The position numbers and the translations under genes are program-made. The notes under the pieces were generated by a model. The model saw only the letters and a list, made by a program, of their open reading frames with translations, was not told the origin of the DNA and did no database searches. This document shows positions 8,989 to 16,287 of a DNA stretch of 64,000 bases, in pieces. Origin of the DNA: Spirochaetaceae bacterium. Lineage in GTDB: Bacteria; Spirochaetota; Leptospiria; Leptospirales; Leptonemataceae. Each line of letters begins with the position of its first letter. Within the stretch, counting starts at the first letter, position 1. The stretch spans positions 620,001 to 684,000 of the forward strand of contig PCBI01000005.1 of assembly GCA_002730875.1 (NCBI GenBank). The letters are read 5' to 3'.

Positions 8989-9702
8989 ATGAGCGAGGGA
9001 GTGCTGCGAGGCTGGAAGGATGTTCCGGAGGAATTCCGGATTGAGGAAATGGAGCGATACCTCGGCTTTCTGGAAGAAAGCAATGAGAAGGGTGGTTTCT
9101 TTTCCTCGGGCGATGCTGATAGAATCCTGGAACGGCATTTGAAAGAATGTGCATTGTTCGTGGACCGGGTGGTGGAATATGCTTCCGTTTCACGTGAAAC
9201 AACCGTGCTGGATGCGGGCACCGGCCCGGGCTTGCCGGGCTACCTGTTCTACTGTCTGCGGAACCCGCCTCGCCTTACACTGAACGATTCCAGTCGCCGT
9301 CGACTTTCCTTGCTGGAGGAGTGGCATGGTTCCCGCATCGCCCCTTCTGGCGACGGTGGTGTCCGCTTCAGTTATGCCCGTCTGGAGGAGATGAAAGGTC
9401 AATTCGACCTAATCACCAGCCGGGCCCTCATTCCATTTCCATCAGTTCTCCGATTGATCGCTCATCTTCAGAAGCCTGGAAATCTATACGTGGGCTTCTT
9501 CGCATCGATCCAACCGGAAAAATTTGAGGAAGTGATTCGGGACTGCGGGTATAGTCATGAGAGCGCCCAGGAGGTTCAGGCCACCGCCAACGAGCCGGTC
9601 CGCCAAATACACTATTTCCGTAAGAAGCGCACCGTGCGGCAGGGAAAACCGTTTGCATGGAAATTCATACGCAACGAGATGAGCCAATGGCAGAAATCAT
9701 AG
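8989..9702 (+). CDS. RsmG-like 16S rRNA methyltransferase homologue (carries parS)
   Basis: A 237-aa SAM-dependent methyltransferase of the RsmG (GidB) family, which in E. coli makes m7G527 in 16S rRNA. The SAM motif is [11 protein letters not shown] (family LDxGSGxGFPG), followed by [14 protein letters not shown] and later ITSRAL, matching the family SRA motif. It sits directly before parA-parB, the ancestral gidB-parA-parB context. A second, more canonical RsmG is fused to a SpoU domain at 23.5-25.1 kb, and this copy diverges at the SAM loop, so its activity is uncertain. AAGG precedes the ATG. A parS site lies in the coding sequence. Confidence 0.8.
   Translation: MSEGVLRGWKDVPEEFRIEEMERYLGFLEESNEKGGFFSSGDADRILERHLKECALFVDRVVEYASVSRETTVLDAGTGPGLPGYLFYCLRNPPRLTLNDSSRRRLSLLEEWHGSRIAPSGDGGVRFSYARLEEMKGQFDLITSRALIPFPSVLRLIAHLQKPGNLYVGFFASIQPEKFEEVIRDCGYSHESAQEVQATANEPVRQIHYFRKKRTVRQGKPFAWKFIRNEMSQWQKS
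9186..9201. promoter_or_regulatory. parS: parS centromere-like site (ParB binding)
   Basis: CGTTTCACGTGAAACA matches the universal chromosomal parS consensus TGTTTCACGTGAAACA at 15 of 16 positions, with a perfect 14-bp palindromic core. It lies inside the rsmG-like gene, in the reading of Ser-Val-Ser-Arg-Glu-Thr, about 0.5 kb before parA. ParB would load here and spread; such sites cluster near oriC. It is the only copy I found in the window. Confidence 0.93.
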
Positions 9703-10448
9703 CAGTAGCAAATCAAAAGGGTGGTGTAGGCAAGACCACCACAACTATCAACCTGGCAGCCTTCCTGGGAAAACTGGGCCAGCAGGTTCTTATTGTCGAT
9801 GTCGATCCCCAGGGTAATGCAAGCTCCGGTCTGGGATTGGATATTCACAAGATCGAAAAAACCACTTACGAAGTCTTTCTCGAGGAGGTCTCCCTGGCCG
9901 AGGCCGTGATTCGAACGGAAACCAGGAACGTTTCGGTGGTGCCGGCCAACGTAAACCTTTCGGGAATTGAGATGGATCTCCTCCAGATGGAGCAAAGGGA
10001 ATACAAGCTGCAGAGCTCCTTGAAGCAGGTGGCTCCCAACTACGATTGGGTTTTCATCGATTGCCCGCCCAACCTCGGTATCTTGACTTTGAATGCTCTT
10101 TGCGCAGCAGACGGAGTAATGATACCGCTCCAAACCGAATACTACGCTCTGGAAGGACTGACGCAGCTGATGCGAGTCATAGGACTCGTCCAACAAAGTC
10201 TCAACCCATCCCTGGAGCTGAAGGGTGTGGTTCTGACAATGTATGATCAGCGAACATCACTGGCCCACCAGGTAGTGGAAGATGTGAAGGCACACTTTGG
10301 GGACAAGGTGTATAGCGCAGTTGTGCCGCGAAACGTAAAGCTCTCGGAAGCCCCATCTTTTGGAAAAAGCATTATGGAATATGCTCCGGATAGCACCGGC
10401 GCCAAAGCCTACGAGCAACTGGCAAATGAGGTAATGAACAATGGCTAA
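9687..10448 (+). CDS. parA: Chromosome partition ATPase ParA (Soj)
   Basis: A 253-aa deviant Walker-type ATPase that positions ParB-parS complexes. It begins [20 protein letters not shown], with the deviant Walker A and its signature lysine. The Walker A' [13 protein letters not shown] and the switch [14 protein letters not shown] follow. The ATG at 9687 is chosen because the family starts exactly there; it overlaps the end of the rsmG-like gene. parB follows with an 8-nt overlap. The length and lack of an N-terminal DNA-binding domain fit chromosomal rather than plasmid ParA. Confidence 0.97.
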   Translation: MAEIIAVANQKGGVGKTTTTINLAAFLGKLGQQVLIVDVDPQGNASSGLGLDIHKIEKTTYEVFLEEVSLAEAVIRTETRNVSVVPANVNLSGIEMDLLQMEQREYKLQSSLKQVAPNYDWVFIDCPPNLGILTLNALCAADGVMIPLQTEYYALEGLTQLMRVIGLVQQSLNPSLELKGVVLTMYDQRTSLAHQVVEDVKAHFGDKVYSAVVPRNVKLSEAPSFGKSIMEYAPDSTGAKAYEQLANEVMNNG

Positions 10449-11322
10449 GAAAAGCGGTCTGGGCCGTGGCCTTTCAAATCTGATACCGGGTGCTTCCGGC
10501 AGCGCAGCGCCCACTGCCACCGAAGGGCATCCAGATTATCATGAGCTGGCCATTGACAGGATCAGCCCCAATCCCGATCAACCCCGAAAGAAATTCCGGG
10601 AACAGGAGATTGAGGAGTTGGCTTCTACTCTGCTGTCCGTAGGTCTCATTGAGCCTATAGTGGTTCGTCGAAAAGGCGATGGCTATGAGATCATATCCGG
10701 CGAACGTCGATGGCGAGCGGCGCAACAGGCGGGCTTCCGCAAGATTCCTGCCGTAGTAAAACAGGTGAACGAAAGCCAGGCGCTGGAGATGGCGATCATC
10801 GAGAACGTCCAGCGGGAAGACCTTACGGTCATCGAAGAAGCTCGTGCCTACGAAGCGCTCATGAATCTAAGCGGGATCAAGGCTGCCGATGTTGCGAAGA
10901 AAGTAGGCCGAGACCGGGCCACGATCACAAACCTGCTCAGGCTTCTGAAACTCCCCGACGAAGTTCTGGAGCTCATCGAAGATCGAAAGCTGTCCGGGGG
11001 GGCCGCCCGACCGCTGCTGAGCCTGGGCGACAAACGAACAGTTATCAAGCTTGCGAACAAGATAGTCGAGGAAGGATGGTCGGCGCGGAAGGTGGAGGAA
11101 GAGGTGGCTCGAATGATGGAGCCCTCCACTTCCGGATCCAGCGCTTCGGGCGGTTCAGCGCCTAAAGATGCATCGACTCGCAAGCTAGAAGAAAGGCTTC
11201 GCGCACGCTTCACGGCCAGGGCGGAAGTAAAGCATAAGAAAAATGGCTCCGGACAGGTGACATTGCACTACGCCAATCTGGATGATCTGGATCGAATCCT
11301 GGAATTACTCGGGATTAAATAG
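10441..11322 (+). CDS. parB: Chromosome partition protein ParB (CTPase, parS binding)
   Basis: A 293-aa ParB. The N-terminal [17 protein letters not shown] is the ParA-interacting box. The CTP-binding ParB/Srx domain has [22 protein letters not shown] and [12 protein letters not shown] with ENVQREDL. The helix-turn-helix region is [22 protein letters not shown], with [10 protein letters not shown] following. A Ser/Gly linker leads to the C-terminal dimerisation domain (about 240-293). It overlaps parA by 8 nt. A 10-bp inverted repeat spans its stop codon. Confidence 0.97.
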   Translation: MAKKSGLGRGLSNLIPGASGSAAPTATEGHPDYHELAIDRISPNPDQPRKKFREQEIEELASTLLSVGLIEPIVVRRKGDGYEIISGERRWRAAQQAGFRKIPAVVKQVNESQALEMAIIENVQREDLTVIEEARAYEALMNLSGIKAADVAKKVGRDRATITNLLRLLKLPDEVLELIEDRKLSGGAARPLLSLGDKRTVIKLANKIVEEGWSARKVEEEVARMMEPSTSGSSASGGSAPKDASTRKLEERLRARFTARAEVKHKKNGSGQVTLHYANLDDLDRILELLGIK

Positions 11323-11338
11323 ATTCGGATCCCGAGTA
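11306..11338. repeat. 10-bp perfect inverted repeat spanning the parB stop
   Basis: TACTCGGGAT (11306-11315) and ATCCCGAGTA (11329-11338) can pair around a 13-nt loop that contains the TAG stop of parB. No T-run follows on the plus strand, so termination would be rho-independent only weakly; it may instead stabilise the 3' end of the message. Confidence 0.5.
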
Positions 11339-11488
11339 AACAACAACCGGCTTGAAGCGCGGCGACTGGCGGCCGCAGCACAGCGAAGAACCTATAACGC
11401 ATTTAGTCTGCCTTTAGTCTGCGGAGCGTTGTCGCGCTGCGGGGAATCACGATACTCGACTGGGACGGGCGGAAAGGACAGGAGCCCC

Positions 11489-12271
11489 TTAAATGTGTTC
11501 GTGATTAAAGAGGTGATCCTGGCAGTACTCGTGGTCTTCGCAATCCACGCAGAAGCGAAACTCGAGTTGGGGATTATCCAGTTCGGTCTTGCCGCAGACC
11601 GTGCACCGATGGATGGCGGCAGGGCCGCCCTGAACCTTCTCTTTGAACCTGGCTGCTCTTCGTGGCTGCGCGGCGTTCCGCCGCCACAGGCCGGGCCCAA
11701 AGAAAATAAGATAATTTAGAAAGCCCAATGCAGGGCCAAGGATGGGTACGAATACACCGTGCAAAATAAGTGCGGCCAGCGGGTTGAATAGTATCATTCC
11801 CACCATGAAGAAAGCCATCCATTTGATGCGAACCGGAATGATAAAGAATAGCAATATCTGCATATTGGGGTTCAAAGTGGCGACCCCCAGGAACACTCCC
11901 AGGTATATGAACTCGGCGCCGACGCCGAAGGGGCTACCCAGCAACGTAAAAAGGACCCCCAGCAATATGTACAGATTATAGCGAAAGTCTCCCATCAGGA
12001 CTTCCAGCTGAGCTCCAAAGATATAGTAGAAATACAGAAAAAGCAGTAACGGCAGCCAGGGCCCCATACCGAAGAGTTCGCCCACGCTAATGCGAAATGG
12101 ATAGAAGACTATGTGCCACCAGGGGCCGGCCAGCAGACTATCCAGATTAACTCGGCCGATTCCAAGCTGAAACGCGAGGTCGGCTCCCGTGACCACGGCT
12201 GTGAGGATAATCATAGCAAGGGTGAGATGGGGAACCGCAAAGCGGCCAAAGTGCTTTTCGAGCCAACGCAT
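11489..12271 (-). CDS. Rhomboid-like membrane protein with C-terminal zinc-finger tail
   Basis: About 260 aa with five or six hydrophobic segments arranged like a rhomboid/derlin core, including YIFGAQLEVLMGDFRYNLY, which resembles the GxxLExxxG turn after TM2. The rhomboid Ser (GxSG) and the His of the last helix are not visible, so a non-proteolytic rhomboid-like protein is likely. The C-terminal tail carries CTVCGK, CVDCEDHEYCQ and DHLFNHEH, a probable zinc-binding module. The ATG at 12271 is used; a TTG 33 nt upstream would add 11 residues. It converges on parB. Function unknown. Confidence 0.6.
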   Translation of the reverse strand: MRWLEKHFGRFAVPHLTLAMIILTAVVTGADLAFQLGIGRVNLDSLLAGPWWHIVFYPFRISVGELFGMGPWLPLLLFLYFYYIFGAQLEVLMGDFRYNLYILLGVLFTLLGSPFGVGAEFIYLGVFLGVATLNPNMQILLFFIIPVRIKWMAFFMVGMILFNPLAALILHGVFVPILGPALGFLNYLIFFGPGLWRRNAAQPRRAARFKEKVQGGPAAIHRCTVCGKTELDNPQLEFRFCVDCEDHEYCQDHLFNHEHI

Positions 12272-12348
12272 ACGGTAAGGAATCGCCGTCCGGGCCCTGG
12301 TCAAGTAGAACTGTATTTACACCCGGGAGCGATATGGCAGGCTGAACC

Positions 12349-13041
12349 ATGCCCGGTGTTTTTCGCAGTGCGTATTTGACTTTGATCTGGGAGCTTCGCC
12401 AGGAAGGGAAGCATCCCGGCAGTTTGCTGTTCTTTCTCAGCTTCGCCATATCATTAAATGTCATTTACTATTATGCATTCGGACGGGAAGCCCTGATGCG
12501 ACATGCCGGTGGCGGATTGATGCTCTCGCTCTTCTTTGTTTCGGTGGTGGTGCTGAGCCGCGGGCATAGCAGAGACCGGGAGGGGGGCGCCTTAAAAGTG
12601 GTGTTGTCATCCGGCCTGGATCGTGTGGGGTTATACCTGGGGCGGGTATTGGCGCGAAGCCTGGTGTTATTTGCGGTGCTGGTCACCAGTTGGCCGGTGA
12701 GCGGGCTTCTAATTACCGGAAATCCGGTGCTGTTTGGCACGGAACGGATGGGCTCGGTAGTATTGCTCATGGGCTTGAGTTGCCTGGCCCTCAGCGCTCT
12801 GGGGACCATGGTGGTAGTGCTCGCTTCCGGGAACCGTTTTCGCGAGATGATCGTGCCCGTTCTATTCTTTCCCGCAGGACTTCCGATGTTTATGGTGATC
12901 TCGGGTGCGTTCACGGAATCGGGGCTGGTTGAGCCCTTGCAGTATAATCGCCTTGTCAGCGTGGTGGCCTTGATGACCTTGTTCTATATACTTGTAGGTG
13001 GATTGTTCACCTTGAGGCTTTCTCCCACGGAAGGGTCCTGA
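12349..13041 (+). CDS. ccmB: Heme exporter membrane subunit CcmB
   Basis: A 230-aa integral membrane protein with six predicted helices, the usual CcmB length. Family features are the N-terminal ELRQEGKHPGSLLFFLSFA, the cytoplasmic loop SRDREGGALKVVLSSGLDRVGLY and the later LSALGTMVVVLASGNRFREMIVPVLFFP. CcmB is the permease of the CcmABCD complex, which releases holo-CcmE for cytochrome c maturation (system I). The next gene, ccmC, starts 2 bp after its stop. No ccmA ATPase gene is adjacent. Confidence 0.85.
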   Translation: MPGVFRSAYLTLIWELRQEGKHPGSLLFFLSFAISLNVIYYYAFGREALMRHAGGGLMLSLFFVSVVVLSRGHSRDREGGALKVVLSSGLDRVGLYLGRVLARSLVLFAVLVTSWPVSGLLITGNPVLFGTERMGSVVLLMGLSCLALSALGTMVVVLASGNRFREMIVPVLFFPAGLPMFMVISGAFTESGLVEPLQYNRLVSVVALMTLFYILVGGLFTLRLSPTEGS

Positions 13042-13043
13042 CT

Positions 13044-13700
13044 ATGAAAAAACTCTACTGGTTACTTCTGGCCTTTATTCCGGCGCTCCCACTGGCTACA
13101 GTTTATGCGCTTCTTGTTCCTCCCGTTGTACTGGAGCAGGGTCAGGCGCACAGGATATTCTATATCCATGTGCCGGTAGCCTGGGTGGCACTGTACGCCC
13201 CGTTGATTTCAGCCGTATCCGGGATTCTCTTTCTGGTTACCCGACGTCAGGTTTTTGATCGATGGAATGTCGCAAACGCCAGGATTGCAGTGCTTTTTAG
13301 TCTGGGCGTAGTTATATCAGGCCCGATATGGGCGTACACTGCATGGGGCACGTTCTGGAATTTCTCGGATCCCCGACTCATGAGTTTTTTCATCCTGTTA
13401 CTGTGTCTGGGTGGCTATTTTCTGGTGCGACTTTTTACGGATGATGTAGATCGACGAGGAATCTACAGCGCTGTGTGGGCCGTGATTGCGGCGGCCGCAT
13501 CGGTGTTTACCTGGCTTGCCATTCGTGTGCTGGAGACCGATCTCCATCCCGGTCCAGTGCTAAAGACCATGGCTCCTGAAATAGGCCGAGCCTTCTGGTG
13601 GAATGTTCTGGCCTATCATTTGCTTTTTTGGATACTTCTTGTTCTGGGATTACAACACGAACGTGCCCGAGAGATGGAAGAAATGGAGATGAATCAATGA
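13044..13700 (+). CDS. ccmC: Heme-handling membrane protein CcmC
   Basis: A 218-aa protein with six membrane helices. The periplasmic tryptophan-rich motif reads WGTFWNFSDPRLMSFFILLL, a variant of the WGxWWxWDxRLTS heme-handling motif. Conserved His residues flank it (RIFYIHVPVAW before, LETDLHPGPVLK after). CcmC loads heme onto CcmE in system I cytochrome c maturation. The short CcmC type is distinguished from the larger CcmF/CcsA by length and by its position directly after ccmB. The following gene overlaps its stop (ATGA). Confidence 0.88.
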   Translation: MKKLYWLLLAFIPALPLATVYALLVPPVVLEQGQAHRIFYIHVPVAWVALYAPLISAVSGILFLVTRRQVFDRWNVANARIAVLFSLGVVISGPIWAYTAWGTFWNFSDPRLMSFFILLLCLGGYFLVRLFTDDVDRRGIYSAVWAVIAAAASVFTWLAIRVLETDLHPGPVLKTMAPEIGRAFWWNVLAYHLLFWILLVLGLQHERAREMEEMEMNQ

Positions 13701-14212
13701 TGGAATTTAGCTTTTCAACGAGCAATGTGCGTAATGCGGTACTGAAATTCCCTGGTATGATCCTGATTGGCCTTGCCCTATTATTCGCTCTCGCCCCTGA
13801 AGCGTGGGCCGAGGGCGCGGAAGCGAAGAAAGAAAGCCTCGAGAAGCAGGCAAGCGAACTCCTTTCAATGAATCCAGCCATGGCTCGTCAAAGAATCGGA
13901 GAAATGAATCTGCAGGATGCCCTGAGTGTATATGATCTGCTCTTGCGGGACGCTCGGGAAAAAGGAGTAGGGCCCCAGGTATTCTACGTAGTGGAGCAGA
14001 TCCAGTTGCTCAAGGCTACCGAAGCGTCCCAGAAGCGACTGGAAAGTTTGATCTGGGTGCTGGTTCTCACTCTTGTTCTATTCTCTGCGTACCTGGCTTA
14101 TGTACTTATCGATCAGCGAAGGATCTATAATAAGATGCTGACTCTGAGAGAGGACAAAGGCACCAAAACAGATCATTCGCATACTGAATCGAAAGTCTAC
14201 CGAGGGGAATGA
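13697..14212 (+). CDS. Signal-peptide protein with C-terminal CcmD-like helix
   Basis: About 171 aa. The ATG at 13697 overlaps the ccmC stop (ATGA), which fixes the start. A first hydrophobic segment (about 19-35) with PEAWAEG looks like a cleavable signal. The middle is a soluble helical region. A second hydrophobic segment near residues 115-137 is followed by IDQRRIYNKMLTL. CcmD is a short one-helix protein, usually next in order after CcmC, with just such a helix and basic tail. So this may be an enlarged, periplasmically extended CcmD; that is inference from order and shape, not sequence identity. Confidence 0.6.
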   Translation: MMEFSFSTSNVRNAVLKFPGMILIGLALLFALAPEAWAEGAEAKKESLEKQASELLSMNPAMARQRIGEMNLQDALSVYDLLLRDAREKGVGPQVFYVVEQIQLLKATEASQKRLESLIWVLVLTLVLFSAYLAYVLIDQRRIYNKMLTLREDKGTKTDHSHTESKVYRGE

Positions 14213-14213
14213 C

Positions 14214-15104
14214 ATGGATTTGGCAGAGGTGCAGCTCCTGAATGATGCCCTGGCTTGTCCCACGGGCAACAGTGTTCCTGCCACTCTCTGTGTAGACACC
14301 TTTCGCACTCCCTACCTTAAATGGGAGCTCCCCATGGAATGGCCCTCGCTTTCGGTGCTTCATGCAGAAGGCAAAGAATCGCTGTTTATTGTCCGAGAAA
14401 TACTGAAGCGATCTCCGTGGCTCCTCCAGGGCGCCCATGTTTTGCCGGAAGCTCGGCCGCGGCGGGATGAGCCCAACCTCCATCTAGTGAAGCCCTACGA
14501 AATGGACGGCCAACGATACATTCTGAAGACCAAGATACTCATGACCTACATGGGGGGCGCGGCGGCCGGAGAACTGGAAGAGCGTTCCGTTCAGGATCGA
14601 AACCCTGCCTTCTCCAGTGATCGTGTGTATTATCAGTCCCGCCTGTTTCCCGTTAAGGAACTGGAATACTCGGGATCGCACCTCGTGGATTTTGAACCTT
14701 ATCATTACGAGCCCGCCAGCGGGATGCAGAATGCGGTAGGGGAAGCTCACCAGACCGCTCGGTGGAACGTGATGCTATTCGATGAGATGGATTTCAGCGA
14801 ACTGGAGGCCTGGCTTCGCGAGCAGGTATCATCCGAACACTGGAAGCCAGGGCGATTGTTTAACCCATTTGTGATCGACCATGGGACGGTCAATTGGAAC
14901 GTATTTCATCTGGCCAATGTGGAACCATACCTGCCGCACTTTCATAGACTCTGGCAGTACCTGAAGGATGGCAAGGAACTGCTCCACGGAGATCATCGGT
15001 TCTGGGACAATTATTACCAGAGCTGGAAGTACAGCAGGTTCCTTTCTAGAGGTGGTAACCCGCATTGGCAGATTGAAGAAGCGCCGGGCTGGGTCCAGGC
15101 TTGA
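14214..15104 (+). CDS. Conserved-looking soluble protein, unknown function
   Basis: A 296-aa soluble protein that I do not recognise. It has no signal peptide, membrane segment or nucleotide-binding loop. It is rich in Trp, Tyr, His and Glu, especially in the C-terminal third (YLPHFHRLWQYLKDG, HGDHRFWDNYYQSWKYSRFL), so metal or substrate binding is possible but unproven. The ATG is 1 bp after the previous stop with AGGGG upstream, so it belongs to the ccmB-ccmC transcript by position. A link to cytochrome c maturation is only a context guess. Confidence 0.6.
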   Translation: MDLAEVQLLNDALACPTGNSVPATLCVDTFRTPYLKWELPMEWPSLSVLHAEGKESLFIVREILKRSPWLLQGAHVLPEARPRRDEPNLHLVKPYEMDGQRYILKTKILMTYMGGAAAGELEERSVQDRNPAFSSDRVYYQSRLFPVKELEYSGSHLVDFEPYHYEPASGMQNAVGEAHQTARWNVMLFDEMDFSELEAWLREQVSSEHWKPGRLFNPFVIDHGTVNWNVFHLANVEPYLPHFHRLWQYLKDGKELLHGDHRFWDNYYQSWKYSRFLSRGGNPHWQIEEAPGWVQA

Positions 15105-15222
15105 GCCAAACCCTGGATGTAAATGCAGGTTTGCGTCAGCGCGAACGCGAAGACCGAACGACTCAAATGCCTGACTGGATGCGAATATCCGGATAGCAGA
15201 ATCCTCCGAGCAACAGAAAGAA

Positions 15223-16278
15223 ATGAAGAATACCATTCGAAGCACATCAATTATCCCGGGACTGCTGCTCTTGTCCCTCTTTTACACGTTTCTGGCCGCC
15301 TGTGCGCCCATGGAGCGTATTCCGTTGGACCGATGCGAAGAGATACGGGGTGTTCCTGGGCCCGCGGACATGGCGCTAGAAAACCGGTCTGCCTTCGGAG
15401 TCGATCGTATGATCGTAGCAAGTCAGGAACGGCGGGGGAGAGATCCGGAGTCCGAGTATCTGGATCAGGGCGGTATAAAGTTCATACCCCTTGCCGGCAC
15501 AAACCGACATCAGGTTCTGGATTTTGAATTCAGTGGTCGGGACGAGTATCCATTTCATCCGGAGGCCCTGGACCTGGCGCAGGTGGGTGGAGGTCGATAC
15601 CTGTTCGTGTTGAATCATGCGCGAAGAACGCAGCATGCAGTAGAGGTTTTCCGCGTAGATCGTACTACCCTGGTATTCATGGGGCGTTTCAGGCATCGCT
15701 TCATCGAGTATCCATCGGACATTGTGGGTCTTGGGCTCGATGAATTCTACGTAATCAATCGACGGGCCAGCAATAGCATGGAGCACTTCTCAAAGTCGAT
15801 GGCCTTTACCGGCTCCGGCTCGCTGGTCTACTATTCCAATCAAACCTATTTCCGCATTCTGGATAACCTGAAGAGTCCAACGGGCATGGCCCTGAGTCCG
15901 GACCAAACGAAACTCTGGATTACTCTGGCCGGCTCGGAGCAATTACTTGCCCTGGAAAGAGGAAGCGGCTCCAGCGTGCGCGAACTGGCCCGAATTTCCG
16001 TGGCGGGAACACCGATAAACCCGAGCTTCAATGGAAGCTCCAACCTGTTTCTGGCTACTATCCCCAGCGCCTATGACTGGTCGAGCCATGCAGATGATGC
16101 CGCGGAAAAGGCTCCCAGCCGCATTCTGCAGGTCGATACGCTACAGGGACGCACCGCCGTGGCATACCAGAATCCTGGTGAAGAAATCAGCGGGGCCACT
16201 ATTGCCGTTGCAAACGGCAACCGGATTTATTTGGGTCAGAAGTATGACTCTTTTGTTCTGGCTTGCGCGGCACCCTGA
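15223..16278 (+). CDS. Paraoxonase/arylesterase-like beta-propeller lipoprotein
   Basis: A 351-aa predicted lipoprotein with a hydrophobic N-terminus and lipobox LAAC (Cys27). The mature part shows serum-paraoxonase landmarks in order: GPADMALE near 46, GGIKFIPL, HPEALDL (family FNPHGIS), YLFVLNHARR (family LFVVNHP), AVEVFRV, IEYPSDIVGLGLDEFYVINRR (family NDIVAVGPxxFYATND) and LSPDQTKLW. PON proteins are six-bladed propellers with two calcium ions that hydrolyse lactones and esters. Several calcium ligands are changed here (Asn-Asp to Ser-Asp), so catalysis is uncertain. It converges on the Maf-like gene with a 9-bp gap. Confidence 0.68.
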   Translation: MKNTIRSTSIIPGLLLLSLFYTFLAACAPMERIPLDRCEEIRGVPGPADMALENRSAFGVDRMIVASQERRGRDPESEYLDQGGIKFIPLAGTNRHQVLDFEFSGRDEYPFHPEALDLAQVGGGRYLFVLNHARRTQHAVEVFRVDRTTLVFMGRFRHRFIEYPSDIVGLGLDEFYVINRRASNSMEHFSKSMAFTGSGSLVYYSNQTYFRILDNLKSPTGMALSPDQTKLWITLAGSEQLLALERGSGSSVRELARISVAGTPINPSFNGSSNLFLATIPSAYDWSSHADDAAEKAPSRILQVDTLQGRTAVAYQNPGEEISGATIAVANGNRIYLGQKYDSFVLACAAP

Positions 16279-16287
16279 ACCGCGTTA

